Positions 44,063 to 52,405 of a DNA stretch of 64,000 nt are shown here, in pieces. The position numbers were made by a program, and so were the translations under genes. A model generated the notes under the pieces. It saw nothing but the letters and a program-made list of their open reading frames with translations. It ran no database searches and had not been told where the DNA came from. Location: NCBI GenBank assembly GCA_900322135.1, contig ONYP01000003.1:29438-93437 (forward strand). The letters run 5' to 3'. The DNA is from an uncultured Prevotellaceae bacterium (GTDB lineage Bacteria; Bacteroidota; Bacteroidia; Bacteroidales; Muribaculaceae). Position 1 is the first letter of the stretch; each line of letters begins with the position of its first letter.

Positions 44063-45307
44063 ATGAAAAAAGTCCTATTGTTATTGACAGTAGCAATTAC
44101 TGCGCTGTCATTACAGGCTGCCCCTGTCGACAAGGCGGCAGCTGAAAAGGTGGCCAAGAATTATCTTGCCAATGAGATGTATGCCGGCAAGATGATGGCT
44201 CCGGCTGCTTTGAATCCCGTGTTGGTGAAAACCGAGTATGGTAGTAATACAAAGCTGAACCTGCCCGTGTATTACATCTACAACACCTCCACCACCTTCC
44301 TGGTAATCTCGGGCGATGACCGTGCAGAGCAAATCCTGATGGTCGGCGACAAACCGCTCAACATGGACCGCATCCCCGACGGACTTCAGTATCTGCTCGA
44401 TTGCTACAAAGAGCAGATGGACTTCTTGCAGGCTAACCCCAACATCAGGGTTGAGCGTCCTTCTGATCAGCGCACCCAGTTGAGTGCCACGACCTACGGA
44501 CCGCTGCTGACTGCAACCTGGGATCAGACGGCTCCCTACTGGAACAAGTGCGTTTTCACTTACAATAATAAATCATACCAGTGCTATACGGGATGTCCCG
44601 CAACGTCGGCCTCGATGGTGTTGTACTACTGGAAGTACCCGACCACTCAGGTGCCGGCTCTGGCATCCTACACTTCAACGCTTGAGTTGGCCCAATATAA
44701 CAGTGTCAACTTTACCTATCCTTCATTGTCGGCCACCACGTTTGACTGGGGCAACATGAAGGACAGTTACACCAGCGGCTACACGACCGCTCAGGGTAAC
44801 GCCGTTGCTACGCTGATGCGCTATGTGGGTCAACTCGAGAAAATGATGTATGGAACCGAGAGCGCAGGTGGTAGCGGTATCTACAATACCAACTCGGACG
44901 ATATCGCCACCATGTTTAAGACCTTGGGTTATGACTCTAACACTCGCTTGGTCAACAAGTCGGCTTATTCTGCAACCAACTGGGCCAATCTGATTATCGC
45001 TGAGATGGCTGCAAGTCGCCCCGTCGTTTATCTGGGTGTCAGCACCTCTGGCGGCGGTCATGCTTTCAACGTCGATGGTTATCGTGACAGTGACAGCAAG
45101 TATCATGTGAACTTCGGTTGGAGTGGTGATGGCAACAGTTGGTATTCCATGAACGCTTTCTCTTATGGTGGTTACACCTTCAGTTCGTCGCAGCAGGCTA
45201 TCGTGGGCATTATGCCTCCCGGTGGACAGGTTACTCAGCCCGCGCTGACCGTTAACCCCACCTCGTTGGCCTTCGAGACTTCTCCTGGTCAAGACCTTCA
45301 CCGTTAA
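44063..45307 (+). CDS. C10 (streptopain-like) cysteine protease, N-terminal part of a frameshifted gene
   Basis: The 414-residue frame has a signal peptide (MKKVLLLLTVAITALSLQAA), a Spi-type propeptide (about 22-130), and a C10 catalytic domain with Cys178 in YTGCPATSASMV and His333 in SGGGHAFNVDGY, followed by NFGWSGDG. The Cys motif is slightly unusual (GCPATS rather than GCVATA). The frame stops at 45305-45307, in the middle of the first Ig-like repeat, and homology continues in the +1 frame (45330-47417). The full product would be a secreted protease of about 1118 residues with Ig-like repeats and dockerin repeats. Confidence 0.82.
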   Translation: MKKVLLLLTVAITALSLQAAPVDKAAAEKVAKNYLANEMYAGKMMAPAALNPVLVKTEYGSNTKLNLPVYYIYNTSTTFLVISGDDRAEQILMVGDKPLNMDRIPDGLQYLLDCYKEQMDFLQANPNIRVERPSDQRTQLSATTYGPLLTATWDQTAPYWNKCVFTYNNKSYQCYTGCPATSASMVLYYWKYPTTQVPALASYTSTLELAQYNSVNFTYPSLSATTFDWGNMKDSYTSGYTTAQGNAVATLMRYVGQLEKMMYGTESAGGSGIYNTNSDDIATMFKTLGYDSNTRLVNKSAYSATNWANLIIAEMAASRPVVYLGVSTSGGGHAFNVDGYRDSDSKYHVNFGWSGDGNSWYSMNAFSYGGYTFSSSQQAIVGIMPPGGQVTQPALTVNPTSLAFETSPGQDLHR

Positions 45308-45329
45308 TGCCGAGAACCTCTATGCCGAT

Positions 45330-47417
45330 GTGACGATTACCAAGGGCGGTAACAGTTACTTCTCCGTTTCACCCACTACCCTCACCAAGGAGCAGGCAAT
45401 GGCAGGCGCTACCGTGACCGTGACCTACAATCCCTCTGTTACTGGCAACCACACCGGTACAATCACTGTTGCCAGCAACGGCGCTACGAGCCAGACCGTA
45501 TCCCTGACCGGCACCTCAGCAACTGCAGCTCCTGTCATCACACCCAGTACCACCTCGCTGTCCTTTAGCACCCAGGCTGGTACTCCAGTGACCCAGACTT
45601 ACAGGGTTACAGCTGCTAACCTTACCAGCAGCATCAGGCTGACTGCTTCGGGAACCGGCTTCACGGTTTCTCCCGCTGTCATCCTGAAGGGCAACGCCGC
45701 TCTGTCGACGACAGGCGTTGAGGTTACCGTAACCTACAATCCCACTACCGCTGGTAACCACACCGGTGCAATCACCATGACCAGTGATGGTGCCGAAACC
45801 AAGACTGTTTCCCTTACCGGTAACGCAAGCGAGCCCCCTCGCGCTATCACGGTGGATCCCAGTTCGTTATCATTCAGCACTGACACCGAGAACCCTGTTA
45901 CCAAGACCTTCAATGTGACAGGTACTAACCTGACTGGTGCACTCACGCTGTCATTGAGCGGTGGCAATGGTGCTTACACCATCACCCCGACCACTCTCAC
46001 TGCTGCCCAGGCTGCAGCCGGTGCTACCGTAACCGTAACCTATGCCCCGACGGCGGCAGGTAACCACAATGCAACCGTTACTGTGAGCGGCGGCGGTGCA
46101 ACCTCCAAGACTGTTTCGCTCACTGGTACTGCAACCCAGCCCGTTCGCACCATTTCGGCCAATCCCTCGTCGCTGTCGTTCAATGCCCTTGTCGGTGAGA
46201 CCGCAACCCAGACTTTCGTCGTTAACGGTCAGAACCTGAACAGCAACCTAACCCTGTCACTGAATGATCCCAATGGTGTCTACACCTTCAGCCCGGCTAC
46301 CCTTACTGCAGCCCAGGCAATGGCAGGTGCTACCGTAACGGTAACCTACACCCCGACGGCTTATGGCAACCAGAGCGCAACAATCACCATCTCGGGTGGT
46401 GGTGCCGATGCTGTAAATGTAAGCCTGAACGGTGTTGCAACATTTGTGAAGTATGCTCCCGTTATGCTGCCCGCCAACGAGACCTACATTTCACTGACTC
46501 AATTCCGTGCCGACTGGACCGACGAGACCCTGGCAGAGAATGTCACCAGCTACACCCTCGAGGTATCGCCCAAGGTAGTTGAGCCCGTCCTGCTCCATTC
46601 GTTGACTGGCAGCGCTTACCCCGACTCCTATGCCGATATCACCCTGTCTGCACCTTGGGCAAGCCTCAATGTGCGTGGTGGTAACAATGCCATCTACATC
46701 AAGAACAACTACCTTGGTGTCGCACAGGGCTATATCACCTATACCATTCCCGAGGGTTACACCAATGCCACCTTCACCGTGATGGTTAAGTCGATCAACA
46801 ACTATAACGGTGTTGGCGATGTGACTATCAGTACGCCGCAGACCGCTGCTGTAAGCCACAACTTTGTCCAGAATGACACCTTCTACTGGCTGGTAACCGC
46901 AAGTTCCGGCGAGAAGATTACCATCATCTCTAATGATGCAAGTTACTCGCCTGACATGAGCCTGATCGCCGTATATTCGGGTGATGCTCGTCCCGCAACC
47001 CTGATGGCCAGCGAGACCGGTGACGCCAACTATCGTCTCATCGAGGGCATTACCGAAAAGTATTATACCGTTAAGGACCTCGCCGAAGCCGGCACCTTCC
47101 TCTACAGGGTTAAGGCTCTCTATGCCGATAACACCGAGAGTGACTGGAGCAACATCGAGGAGGTAACCTTGTTCGAGAACGCTCATCCCTATGCCCAGGG
47201 TGATGTTAACCATGATGGATTCATCGACATCAACGATGTAACCGACATGATCACCTTTGTTCTGAATGGTGGTGAAATCTGCATGATTTGCGCCGATATG
47301 AATAATGATACTCGTTGTGACATCAACGATGTGACGACTTTGATTGATAGGGTGCTGAACGGTGCAACCCTTACCCTGATGGGTAAGCCTGTAGTAGTGC
47401 CCAATGTTGAGAAATAA
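45330..47417 (+). CDS. C10 protease, C-terminal part: Ig-like repeats and dockerin-like repeats (after frameshift)
   Basis: The frame continues the C10 protease. It contains the rest of one and then three further Ig-like repeats of about 95 residues (each with xPSSLSFxT, a TVTVTYxPT strand and GNHxATVT/TGAIT), a module with a jelly-roll look (YADITLSAPWASLNVRG), a fibronectin-like segment, and two dockerin-like calcium repeats (GDVNHDGFIDINDVT and ADMNNDTRCDINDVT) near the C terminus. The start at 45330 is only the first ATG after the break and not a real start. Homologous blocks repeat at the DNA level (around 45397, 46019 and 46322). Confidence 0.75.
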   Translation: MTITKGGNSYFSVSPTTLTKEQAMAGATVTVTYNPSVTGNHTGTITVASNGATSQTVSLTGTSATAAPVITPSTTSLSFSTQAGTPVTQTYRVTAANLTSSIRLTASGTGFTVSPAVILKGNAALSTTGVEVTVTYNPTTAGNHTGAITMTSDGAETKTVSLTGNASEPPRAITVDPSSLSFSTDTENPVTKTFNVTGTNLTGALTLSLSGGNGAYTITPTTLTAAQAAAGATVTVTYAPTAAGNHNATVTVSGGGATSKTVSLTGTATQPVRTISANPSSLSFNALVGETATQTFVVNGQNLNSNLTLSLNDPNGVYTFSPATLTAAQAMAGATVTVTYTPTAYGNQSATITISGGGADAVNVSLNGVATFVKYAPVMLPANETYISLTQFRADWTDETLAENVTSYTLEVSPKVVEPVLLHSLTGSAYPDSYADITLSAPWASLNVRGGNNAIYIKNNYLGVAQGYITYTIPEGYTNATFTVMVKSINNYNGVGDVTISTPQTAAVSHNFVQNDTFYWLVTASSGEKITIISNDASYSPDMSLIAVYSGDARPATLMASETGDANYRLIEGITEKYYTVKDLAEAGTFLYRVKALYADNTESDWSNIEEVTLFENAHPYAQGDVNHDGFIDINDVTDMITFVLNGGEICMICADMNNDTRCDINDVTTLIDRVLNGATLTLMGKPVVVPNVEK

Positions 47418-47453
47418 ACCATCGGTTATTCCAACATAACATAACTGAGCAGG

Positions 47454-47475
47454 GCGTGCCATGATCATGGCACGC
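47454..47475 (+). terminator. Intrinsic terminator of the C10 protease gene
   Basis: A perfect 22-nt palindrome (GCGTGCCATGATCATGGCACGC) lies 37 bp after the stop codon and is followed by the T-rich TCTCTCATTTTCTTA. The fold has a small loop in the middle. It is a good plus-strand terminator. Confidence 0.75.
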
Positions 47476-47689
47476 TCTCTCATTTTCTTATTGCAACAAG
47501 CTGTATAACACATCATTGATGTGTGGATGTCATTGGTGACGCTGTTATAAAAAAAGGAAACGATATGGATGCAGACCCAAGTCGTTAAATGTCTTCGAAT
47601 TATTCGAATTAAGCGAATTATACAATTATAATTAGGCAATGATATTCTCTTATAAACTATTAACTAATTTGATAATTTTTCCCGCCCGT

Positions 47690-47905
47690 CCAGCATGGTT
47701 CTTATTCAAGCAGATGAATTATGCACAGCCACACCGACCAGCTTGCACAGATAGGCAGCATACCATGTCGCGGCTGGCCCGAAGCAACCCGGTCAAGGTT
47801 GGTTGACACATCCTGTTGGCACTAGCACAAGAGGATGTTACACCCTGCCAAGCCCAGTTGTACCCCTGCCTTTACCATGGTTATCCCTAACGGGGCCGAC
47901 ACCAA
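47690..47905. other. Unassigned GC-rich, hairpin-rich intergenic segment
   Basis: This gene-free stretch lies between the two convergent terminators and is much more GC-rich than the flanking AT-rich sequence. It has several short hairpins: GTCAA/TTGAC (47792-47796 and 47803-47807) directly followed by ACATCCT/AGGATGT (47808-47814 and 47832-47838). No open reading frame or known RNA family was recognised. It could be a structured RNA or a decayed gene. Confidence 0.3.
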
Positions 47906-47916
47906 CAGAAAATACA

Positions 47917-47963
47917 TAACGAAGGGAGGGCGTAGCAGAATTCTGCACGCCCTCCCTTCGTTA
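47917..47963. terminator. Intrinsic terminator of the endonuclease gene
   Basis: A 17-bp perfect stem (47917-47933 with 47947-47963) encloses a 13-nt loop that is itself palindromic (GCAGAATTCTGC). It is 20 bp below the stop of the minus-strand endonuclease gene and serves as its terminator. Confidence 0.8.
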
Positions 47964-47982
47964 TTAGCAATTGCTTTATGCT

Positions 47983-50589
47983 TTACTTGACAACCACCTT
48001 GCGTGAAAGGGTTTCACCCGATACCAGGTAAATACCCTTGGGCAGATCCACAACGGTTTTACTGTCAGGCTCTATCACGGCAGCGCAAGCCGCATCCATG
48101 TCATAGACCTCAAGCGACTCACTGCTATAGTTCTCCACGAGGATACCTCCATCAACCGGAACAGCGTCCCAGGTTCCGTGTATCATCGCAGTGTTACCGA
48201 TGCCTAAAACAATCGAAATCAACGCGGTGACATCATTGATGTCGATTTCGTTGTCACCGTTCACATTAGCCGCTTGGCTATCGAACGGAGTAACTACCTG
48301 ACCTAGGACACGGGAGATGAGTGCAGTCACATCGTTGATATCAACCTCACCGTCCATGTTCACATCTCCGATTTTCAACGGCTTGGGGTTTACGGTGCCT
48401 TGAACATCGGCATAAGCCGTCACTGTGCCGGTCGTTGCCGTAATGGTGCCGTTATAGTCGCCTGCAGTACCCGTGTCGGCAAGACGCACATAGAATACCT
48501 CGCCCGTCGGGTCGAGCGTGAGGGTGCGGCTCCAGGTATAACGGTTCAGGCTGAGTTCGAAGTTGCCTTCAACGCTGAGGGTGATATTGGCAGTATTGTT
48601 ATCGGCGCTCACGGTTCCCTGCACATAGGTAGAAGCACCGCCCTGCTCGGCCTCGATTGCATCAAGCGATGTGATGGAAATGGTCGGGGCGGCGACCTTG
48701 CTGGCCGTCAAGTTGACCGTCACACTCGCCTCGCTGCTGCTGATGGTCAGTGTGCCAGTGGCATTGCCGGCAACCGACGAGGTATAGGTCACGATAACGC
48801 TTGTGCCATTGTTGGCAGCGCTGGCGATGATGGCCGACGGAGTAACAGAGAAGCCCGTGCCGCTCACACTGACACTGAGTGTCTTGGTCAAGTCACTGCC
48901 CTTGACACTAATAATCTTGCTCACCGATGTTCCCGTGGCGGGGATGGTGCCCACATCCACTGTCGAGCCGTTGACCGGTGCAGTGATTTGAGGATTGGTA
49001 ACAGGTGCGCTGTTGCTGGTGATGGCGATGTCGTCGATGTTGAGGCGCGAACCGGCAGTCTGGGCGAACTTGAAGCGAACATTGCCCGTGACATTCAGAT
49101 TATAGATGTACTGCTGCCATGTAGAATTGGGGGTGCATGTAGCAAAGGTTGTCCATGTGCTGCCGCCGTTGGTGCTATATTGCAACTGAATGGTCGGATT
49201 AGCATCGCTGCCGTACTTAGCGGCATAGAAGGATACCTGGCTGGCACCGTCGGTCACATCCTCGGCCATTGCGATATAGGAATTGGTGTTCTTGCCGAAA
49301 CGGCAGCCGAGGGCGTCATTCCAGTGGTCATTGGTCTGGCTGAAAAGGCCAGCGTTGGAGAAATTCCACTTGAATGCCTTGCCCTGCACCGTCTTGTCGC
49401 TGTAGTTATCATATCCGCTGCAGCCTTCCCAGGTCTCGATGGTCTCGGTACCGCCCGAGCCGCCTCCGGTGTTGTAGGTCGCCGTCAAAGTGGTGGTGTT
49501 GCTCACCTCGCTGCTGCTGATGGTCATGCTGCCTGTTGCATTGGTTGCCGTGCCGTTATAGGTCACGGTGACGCTTGTGCCGGCATTGACGGCAGCCGCA
49601 GTGAGCGTAGTCGGCGTGACGGTAAATCCCGTGCCGGTAACCGACACAGTGACAGATTTGGTCAGATAAACGCCCTTGACGGTAATGGTCTTGCTCACGC
49701 CGCTGCCCGTGTTGGTGCCCACATTGATGGTTGACCCGTTGGTGGGCGATGAAATCACAGGCGATGTCGATGCGCTGCCCGTCCATGCAGTGCCTGTATA
49801 ATTGCCCCACAGGTATTCGGCCAACTCGGGATGGTCGATAAACGGGTTGCGGTTGTTCTGTATACCGTACACCGCATCGTTACGGTTGGACTCCAGTGTG
49901 CTCACCGGGTCATTGCGGTGCCACTCGAGCAACTGGCTGATGGCCCAAGGTGTCAAGTGCTTGTAACTGCTGTTGGTAAACACTGCGCTGCCCGGTCCGC
50001 TGGTCCAAGAACCAACACGGTCCATGTAGCGCACCACCATATAAAAATAAGTACGCGCGAAGTCGCCCTTGTACTCATCGGCAACCTCAAACACCGTTCC
50101 CGTGTATCCACTATGGGTACAAGTGCCCAGTTTGCCGGTTCCGCATGCAGAACCGTTGGCGCAGTCACCGAAGGGGTGATTGCCGCGCTGGCTGTTGACC
50201 CATCCATCGACAGGATACAGATGATACAGGTCGGAGTACATGGTATCCTGGTCAGCGCCCCACCAACTGTTGGGCACCGAGTGCTCGCGGTTATAGCAGT
50301 CACCCACACCGCTGTAGTTGCCGCACTGGCCGGTGCCATAGGTGTACTGCGTTGTCGAGTAACGGTCAATAATTATATTTCCATTGCAATCGGTGGTTTT
50401 GAATTTTGCCCACAGATTATCATAACTAACCTTGTAGTGGCCCCTGATGATTTTGTGCAACGAGGTCATCAGTTCCTGGTCTGTTTTACCCAATGCTGTG
50501 TTGTAGTAGCCACTGGGTATCGCAGCTGCCGCCTGCAGTCCTATCAAGGCTGCCATAGCTAGCACAATGACATGTAGATTCTTCTTCAT
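47983..50589 (-). CDS. Secreted endonuclease I with Ig-like, dockerin-like and C-terminal sorting domains
   Basis: The start is the ATG at 50589 (MKKNLHVIVL), which opens a signal peptide ending near LQAAAA. The about 868-residue protein has an endonuclease I domain (about 20-260) with the family's active-site motif YNREHSVPNSWW and DLYHLYPVDGWVNSQRGNHPFG. It continues with two Ig-like repeats (each with GSTxxVGTxxxSGxSVSKxI), a carbohydrate-binding-like jelly roll (DNYSDKTVQGKAFKWNFS), and paired dockerin-like repeats (GDVNMDGEVDINDVT and ANVNGDNEIDINDVT). The C terminus is type IX-like (LPKGIYLVSGETLSRKVVVK). It would degrade DNA or RNA outside the cell. Confidence 0.85.
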   Translation of the reverse strand: MKKNLHVIVLAMAALIGLQAAAAIPSGYYNTALGKTDQELMTSLHKIIRGHYKVSYDNLWAKFKTTDCNGNIIIDRYSTTQYTYGTGQCGNYSGVGDCYNREHSVPNSWWGADQDTMYSDLYHLYPVDGWVNSQRGNHPFGDCANGSACGTGKLGTCTHSGYTGTVFEVADEYKGDFARTYFYMVVRYMDRVGSWTSGPGSAVFTNSSYKHLTPWAISQLLEWHRNDPVSTLESNRNDAVYGIQNNRNPFIDHPELAEYLWGNYTGTAWTGSASTSPVISSPTNGSTINVGTNTGSGVSKTITVKGVYLTKSVTVSVTGTGFTVTPTTLTAAAVNAGTSVTVTYNGTATNATGSMTISSSEVSNTTTLTATYNTGGGSGGTETIETWEGCSGYDNYSDKTVQGKAFKWNFSNAGLFSQTNDHWNDALGCRFGKNTNSYIAMAEDVTDGASQVSFYAAKYGSDANPTIQLQYSTNGGSTWTTFATCTPNSTWQQYIYNLNVTGNVRFKFAQTAGSRLNIDDIAITSNSAPVTNPQITAPVNGSTVDVGTIPATGTSVSKIISVKGSDLTKTLSVSVSGTGFSVTPSAIIASAANNGTSVIVTYTSSVAGNATGTLTISSSEASVTVNLTASKVAAPTISITSLDAIEAEQGGASTYVQGTVSADNNTANITLSVEGNFELSLNRYTWSRTLTLDPTGEVFYVRLADTGTAGDYNGTITATTGTVTAYADVQGTVNPKPLKIGDVNMDGEVDINDVTALISRVLGQVVTPFDSQAANVNGDNEIDINDVTALISIVLGIGNTAMIHGTWDAVPVDGGILVENYSSESLEVYDMDAACAAVIEPDSKTVVDLPKGIYLVSGETLSRKVVVK

Positions 50590-50641
50590 CTGTTTTTGAT
50601 TTATAATTGTTAATGTATTAAGCAAACAAGGTCACAGACCG

Positions 50642-50649
50642 CAAATTTA
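50642..50649 (-). promoter_or_regulatory. -7 element for the endonuclease gene
   Basis: TAAATTTG on the minus strand (50649-50642) matches TAnnTTTG, 53 bp upstream of the chosen ATG. A -33 TTG at the right distance was not found, so only the -7 box is supported. Confidence 0.4.
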
Positions 50650-50843
50650 CAAAAAAAAGCACACAAGAGCGAATAGAGATTGAAAGTTTTCAACAAAAAG
50701 GCACAAAGGTAGTACAAAGGCGGTGTGTCATAAATCCGACTCAGTCACTTAACCGTGCTGTGGGCGGTTATAGTTCAATCAATTGAATTATTGTCTTGAC
50801 GAGATTTTTCGCGCTTAATGTAGATTATTTCAAAAAATCTGAT

Positions 50844-50851
50844 TATTTTTG
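50844..50851 (+). promoter_or_regulatory. -7 element for the GLUG-like gene (long leader)
   Basis: TATTTTTG at 50844-50851 matches the -7 box. No good -33 TTG was found at the right distance. If used, the leader to the ATG at 51058 would be about 200 nt and would include the hairpin at 50982-51011. The rest of this 468-bp divergent gap is AT-rich with no other recognised feature. Confidence 0.35.
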
Positions 50852-50981
50852 CCATAGATATGAATTTGACAGATATCATATTATTCAAAAACAATAATGG
50901 GTTGACTAATCCATTGAGATTCAGCGAATTATTGCCCCCCCAGATTCAGTAGGGTACTTTTTCGGCTTTTTATCTCTACAC

Positions 50982-51011
50982 GGCACAAGCCAGCGCAAGT
51001 TGGTTTGTGCC
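50982..51011 (+). promoter_or_regulatory. Terminator-like hairpin in the leader of the GLUG-like gene
   Basis: An 11-bp stem including one G-T pair (50982-50992 with 51001-51011) and an 8-nt loop is followed by the pyrimidine-rich TCTTTGCTTTGTAATT, 46 bp before the ATG at 51058. It lies where an attenuator would sit. No ligand or leader peptide was recognised. Confidence 0.4.
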
Positions 51012-51057
51012 TCTTTGCTTTGTAATTCCTTACATTAATCCAATAATCAATTAAATT

Positions 51058-52125
51058 ATGAAAAGATTTTTATTACTCATGGCTTTTTTCGCCAGCCTTT
51101 CGGCATGGGCAATTGAGCAAGACAATGACGGCTACTACCTCATAGGTTCAGCCGCTGACTGGGATGAATTTGCTGCTATTGTTCTCAATACTAACGCTTC
51201 AGCAAACGCTATAATGATAGCAGATGTTGATCTAGGTGACGACCAAACAAGAATTGGGGACACTAGAGGTAATGAACTTGGCGTAAAATATAGTGGGACT
51301 TTTGATGGCCAAGGTCACACTCTTACAATAGCATATAACATTACTGGTAATAATATGTGCGCACCATTTACAAAAGTTAATGGTGCAACAATTAAAAATC
51401 TGCATGTCAATGGTACATTGGTAACAATGTTCTGCCATTGTGCTGGAGTTATTGCAGATGCTTATGGAACTACTACAATTGAAAACATTTGGGTTTCAGC
51501 CGACATAACATCAAAGAACACTTCATATGACGAGTGTGCTGCTTTTGTTGGATGTAAAAAGAATGGCACGCTAATAATAAAGGATTGCCTATTCAGCGGA
51601 TCAATTATTACGATAAATAATTCAATTTGGAATGGAGCGTTTCTCGGTTTCATCGATGGTGAAAACTATACAACAGCAACCATCACTAATTGCTTGTCAA
51701 CAGGAACATTCAACTATAGTACAGATCCGTCCAATATACCAAACAGGGGCACCATTATCAATAGTTACATAAAACAGTTCCCAACCAGTATTCCCGAAGA
51801 AATGCAATGCACTGTTGAGCAGTTGGCTGACGGTACGATTGCCACGGCACTACAGGCAGGACGAGAGGAGGAAGTATGGGTACAAGATACCGAGAACGGC
51901 ACGCCGATGTTGAAAATCTTCATGCATACATCATCCATGCTTGGCGATGTCAACAATGACCACTCAGTCGATATCAATGATGTCACAGACATGATTGACT
52001 ATGTGTTGGGCAAGCCCGTAACACCGTTCAACGAAATAAATGCAAATGTGTGTGATGATGCTACTATCGACAACAACGATGTAACTACACTCATCAATTT
52101 TGTGTTAACTGGCACTTGGGAGTAA
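51058..52125 (+). CDS. Secreted GLUG-like surface protein with dockerin-like repeats
   Basis: The 355-residue protein has a signal peptide (MKRFLLLMAFFASLSAWA) and a parallel-beta region with GLUG-type features: YSGTFDGQGHTLTIAYNI, NGATIKNLHVNGTL, TIENIWVSADI, IKDCLFSGSI. A typical dockerin pair follows (GDVNNDHSVDINDVT; the second repeat ANVCDDATIDNNDVT is less regular). No enzymatic motif was seen; it is probably a binding or adhesive protein. Base composition of the first two thirds looks clearly more AT-rich than that of the amylase gene next to it. Confidence 0.72.
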   Translation: MKRFLLLMAFFASLSAWAIEQDNDGYYLIGSAADWDEFAAIVLNTNASANAIMIADVDLGDDQTRIGDTRGNELGVKYSGTFDGQGHTLTIAYNITGNNMCAPFTKVNGATIKNLHVNGTLVTMFCHCAGVIADAYGTTTIENIWVSADITSKNTSYDECAAFVGCKKNGTLIIKDCLFSGSIITINNSIWNGAFLGFIDGENYTTATITNCLSTGTFNYSTDPSNIPNRGTIINSYIKQFPTSIPEEMQCTVEQLADGTIATALQAGREEEVWVQDTENGTPMLKIFMHTSSMLGDVNNDHSVDINDVTDMIDYVLGKPVTPFNEINANVCDDATIDNNDVTTLINFVLTGTWE

Positions 52126-52151
52126 GCATATCATTCCAGAGAGATATTATA

Positions 52152-52189
52152 GAAATATGCGTCAGCCCATGCGGCTTGGCGCATATTTC
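52152..52189 (+). terminator. Intrinsic terminator of the GLUG-like gene
   Basis: A 10-bp perfect stem (GAAATATGCG at 52152-52161 with 52180-52189), with further imperfect pairing inside, lies 26 bp after the stop codon, followed by TCACATTATTGGTTT. It is a likely terminator with a modest T-tail. Confidence 0.6.
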
Positions 52190-52212
52190 ACATTATTGGT
52201 TTCCGTTAAAAT

Positions 52213-52279
52213 CCCCATACGGGGCGATAAGGCTCCGCAGGTTTCACACACGGCTAAACCCTAATCGTCCCTACGGGAC
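52213..52279. repeat. REP-like intergenic element with CCCTACGGG-type hairpins
   Basis: Two short hairpins, CCCC-ATAC-GGGG (52213-52224) and GTCCC-TAC-GGGAC (52267-52279), flank a 42-nt spacer. The GTCCCTACGGGAC form is typical of dispersed intergenic repeats in Bacteroidota genomes. No second copy was found in this window, so the repeat nature is inference from memory of the family. Confidence 0.4.
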
Positions 52280-52362
52280 TTCGACATAATCAAAATAAAT
52301 TTTCGTTGCACACGACAAGAAGAATAAACCCTCATTGTTCTCGCTTAATCGGAATTTTGTAT

Positions 52363-52370
52363 TACTTTTG
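52363..52370 (+). promoter_or_regulatory. -7 element for the amylase gene
   Basis: TACTTTTG at 52363-52370 fits the -7 box, 35 bp before the ATG. The nearest TTG (52335-52337) is 25 bp upstream, longer than the usual spacing, so the -33 element is uncertain. Confidence 0.45.
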
Positions 52371-52405
52371 CAAAATCATTATAAACATTTAACCTCTTTG
52401 TTTCT

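Noticed and set aside
46491-47639. 382-residue minus-strand open frame opposite the C10 protease tail
   Set aside because: It is the antisense shadow of the Ig-like/dockerin coding region, with low-complexity composition and no domain; the plus frame has clear homology.
48400-49734. 444-residue plus-strand open frame within the endonuclease gene
   Set aside because: Antisense shadow of Ser/Thr-rich repeats; Cys/His/Arg-rich translation with no recognisable fold.
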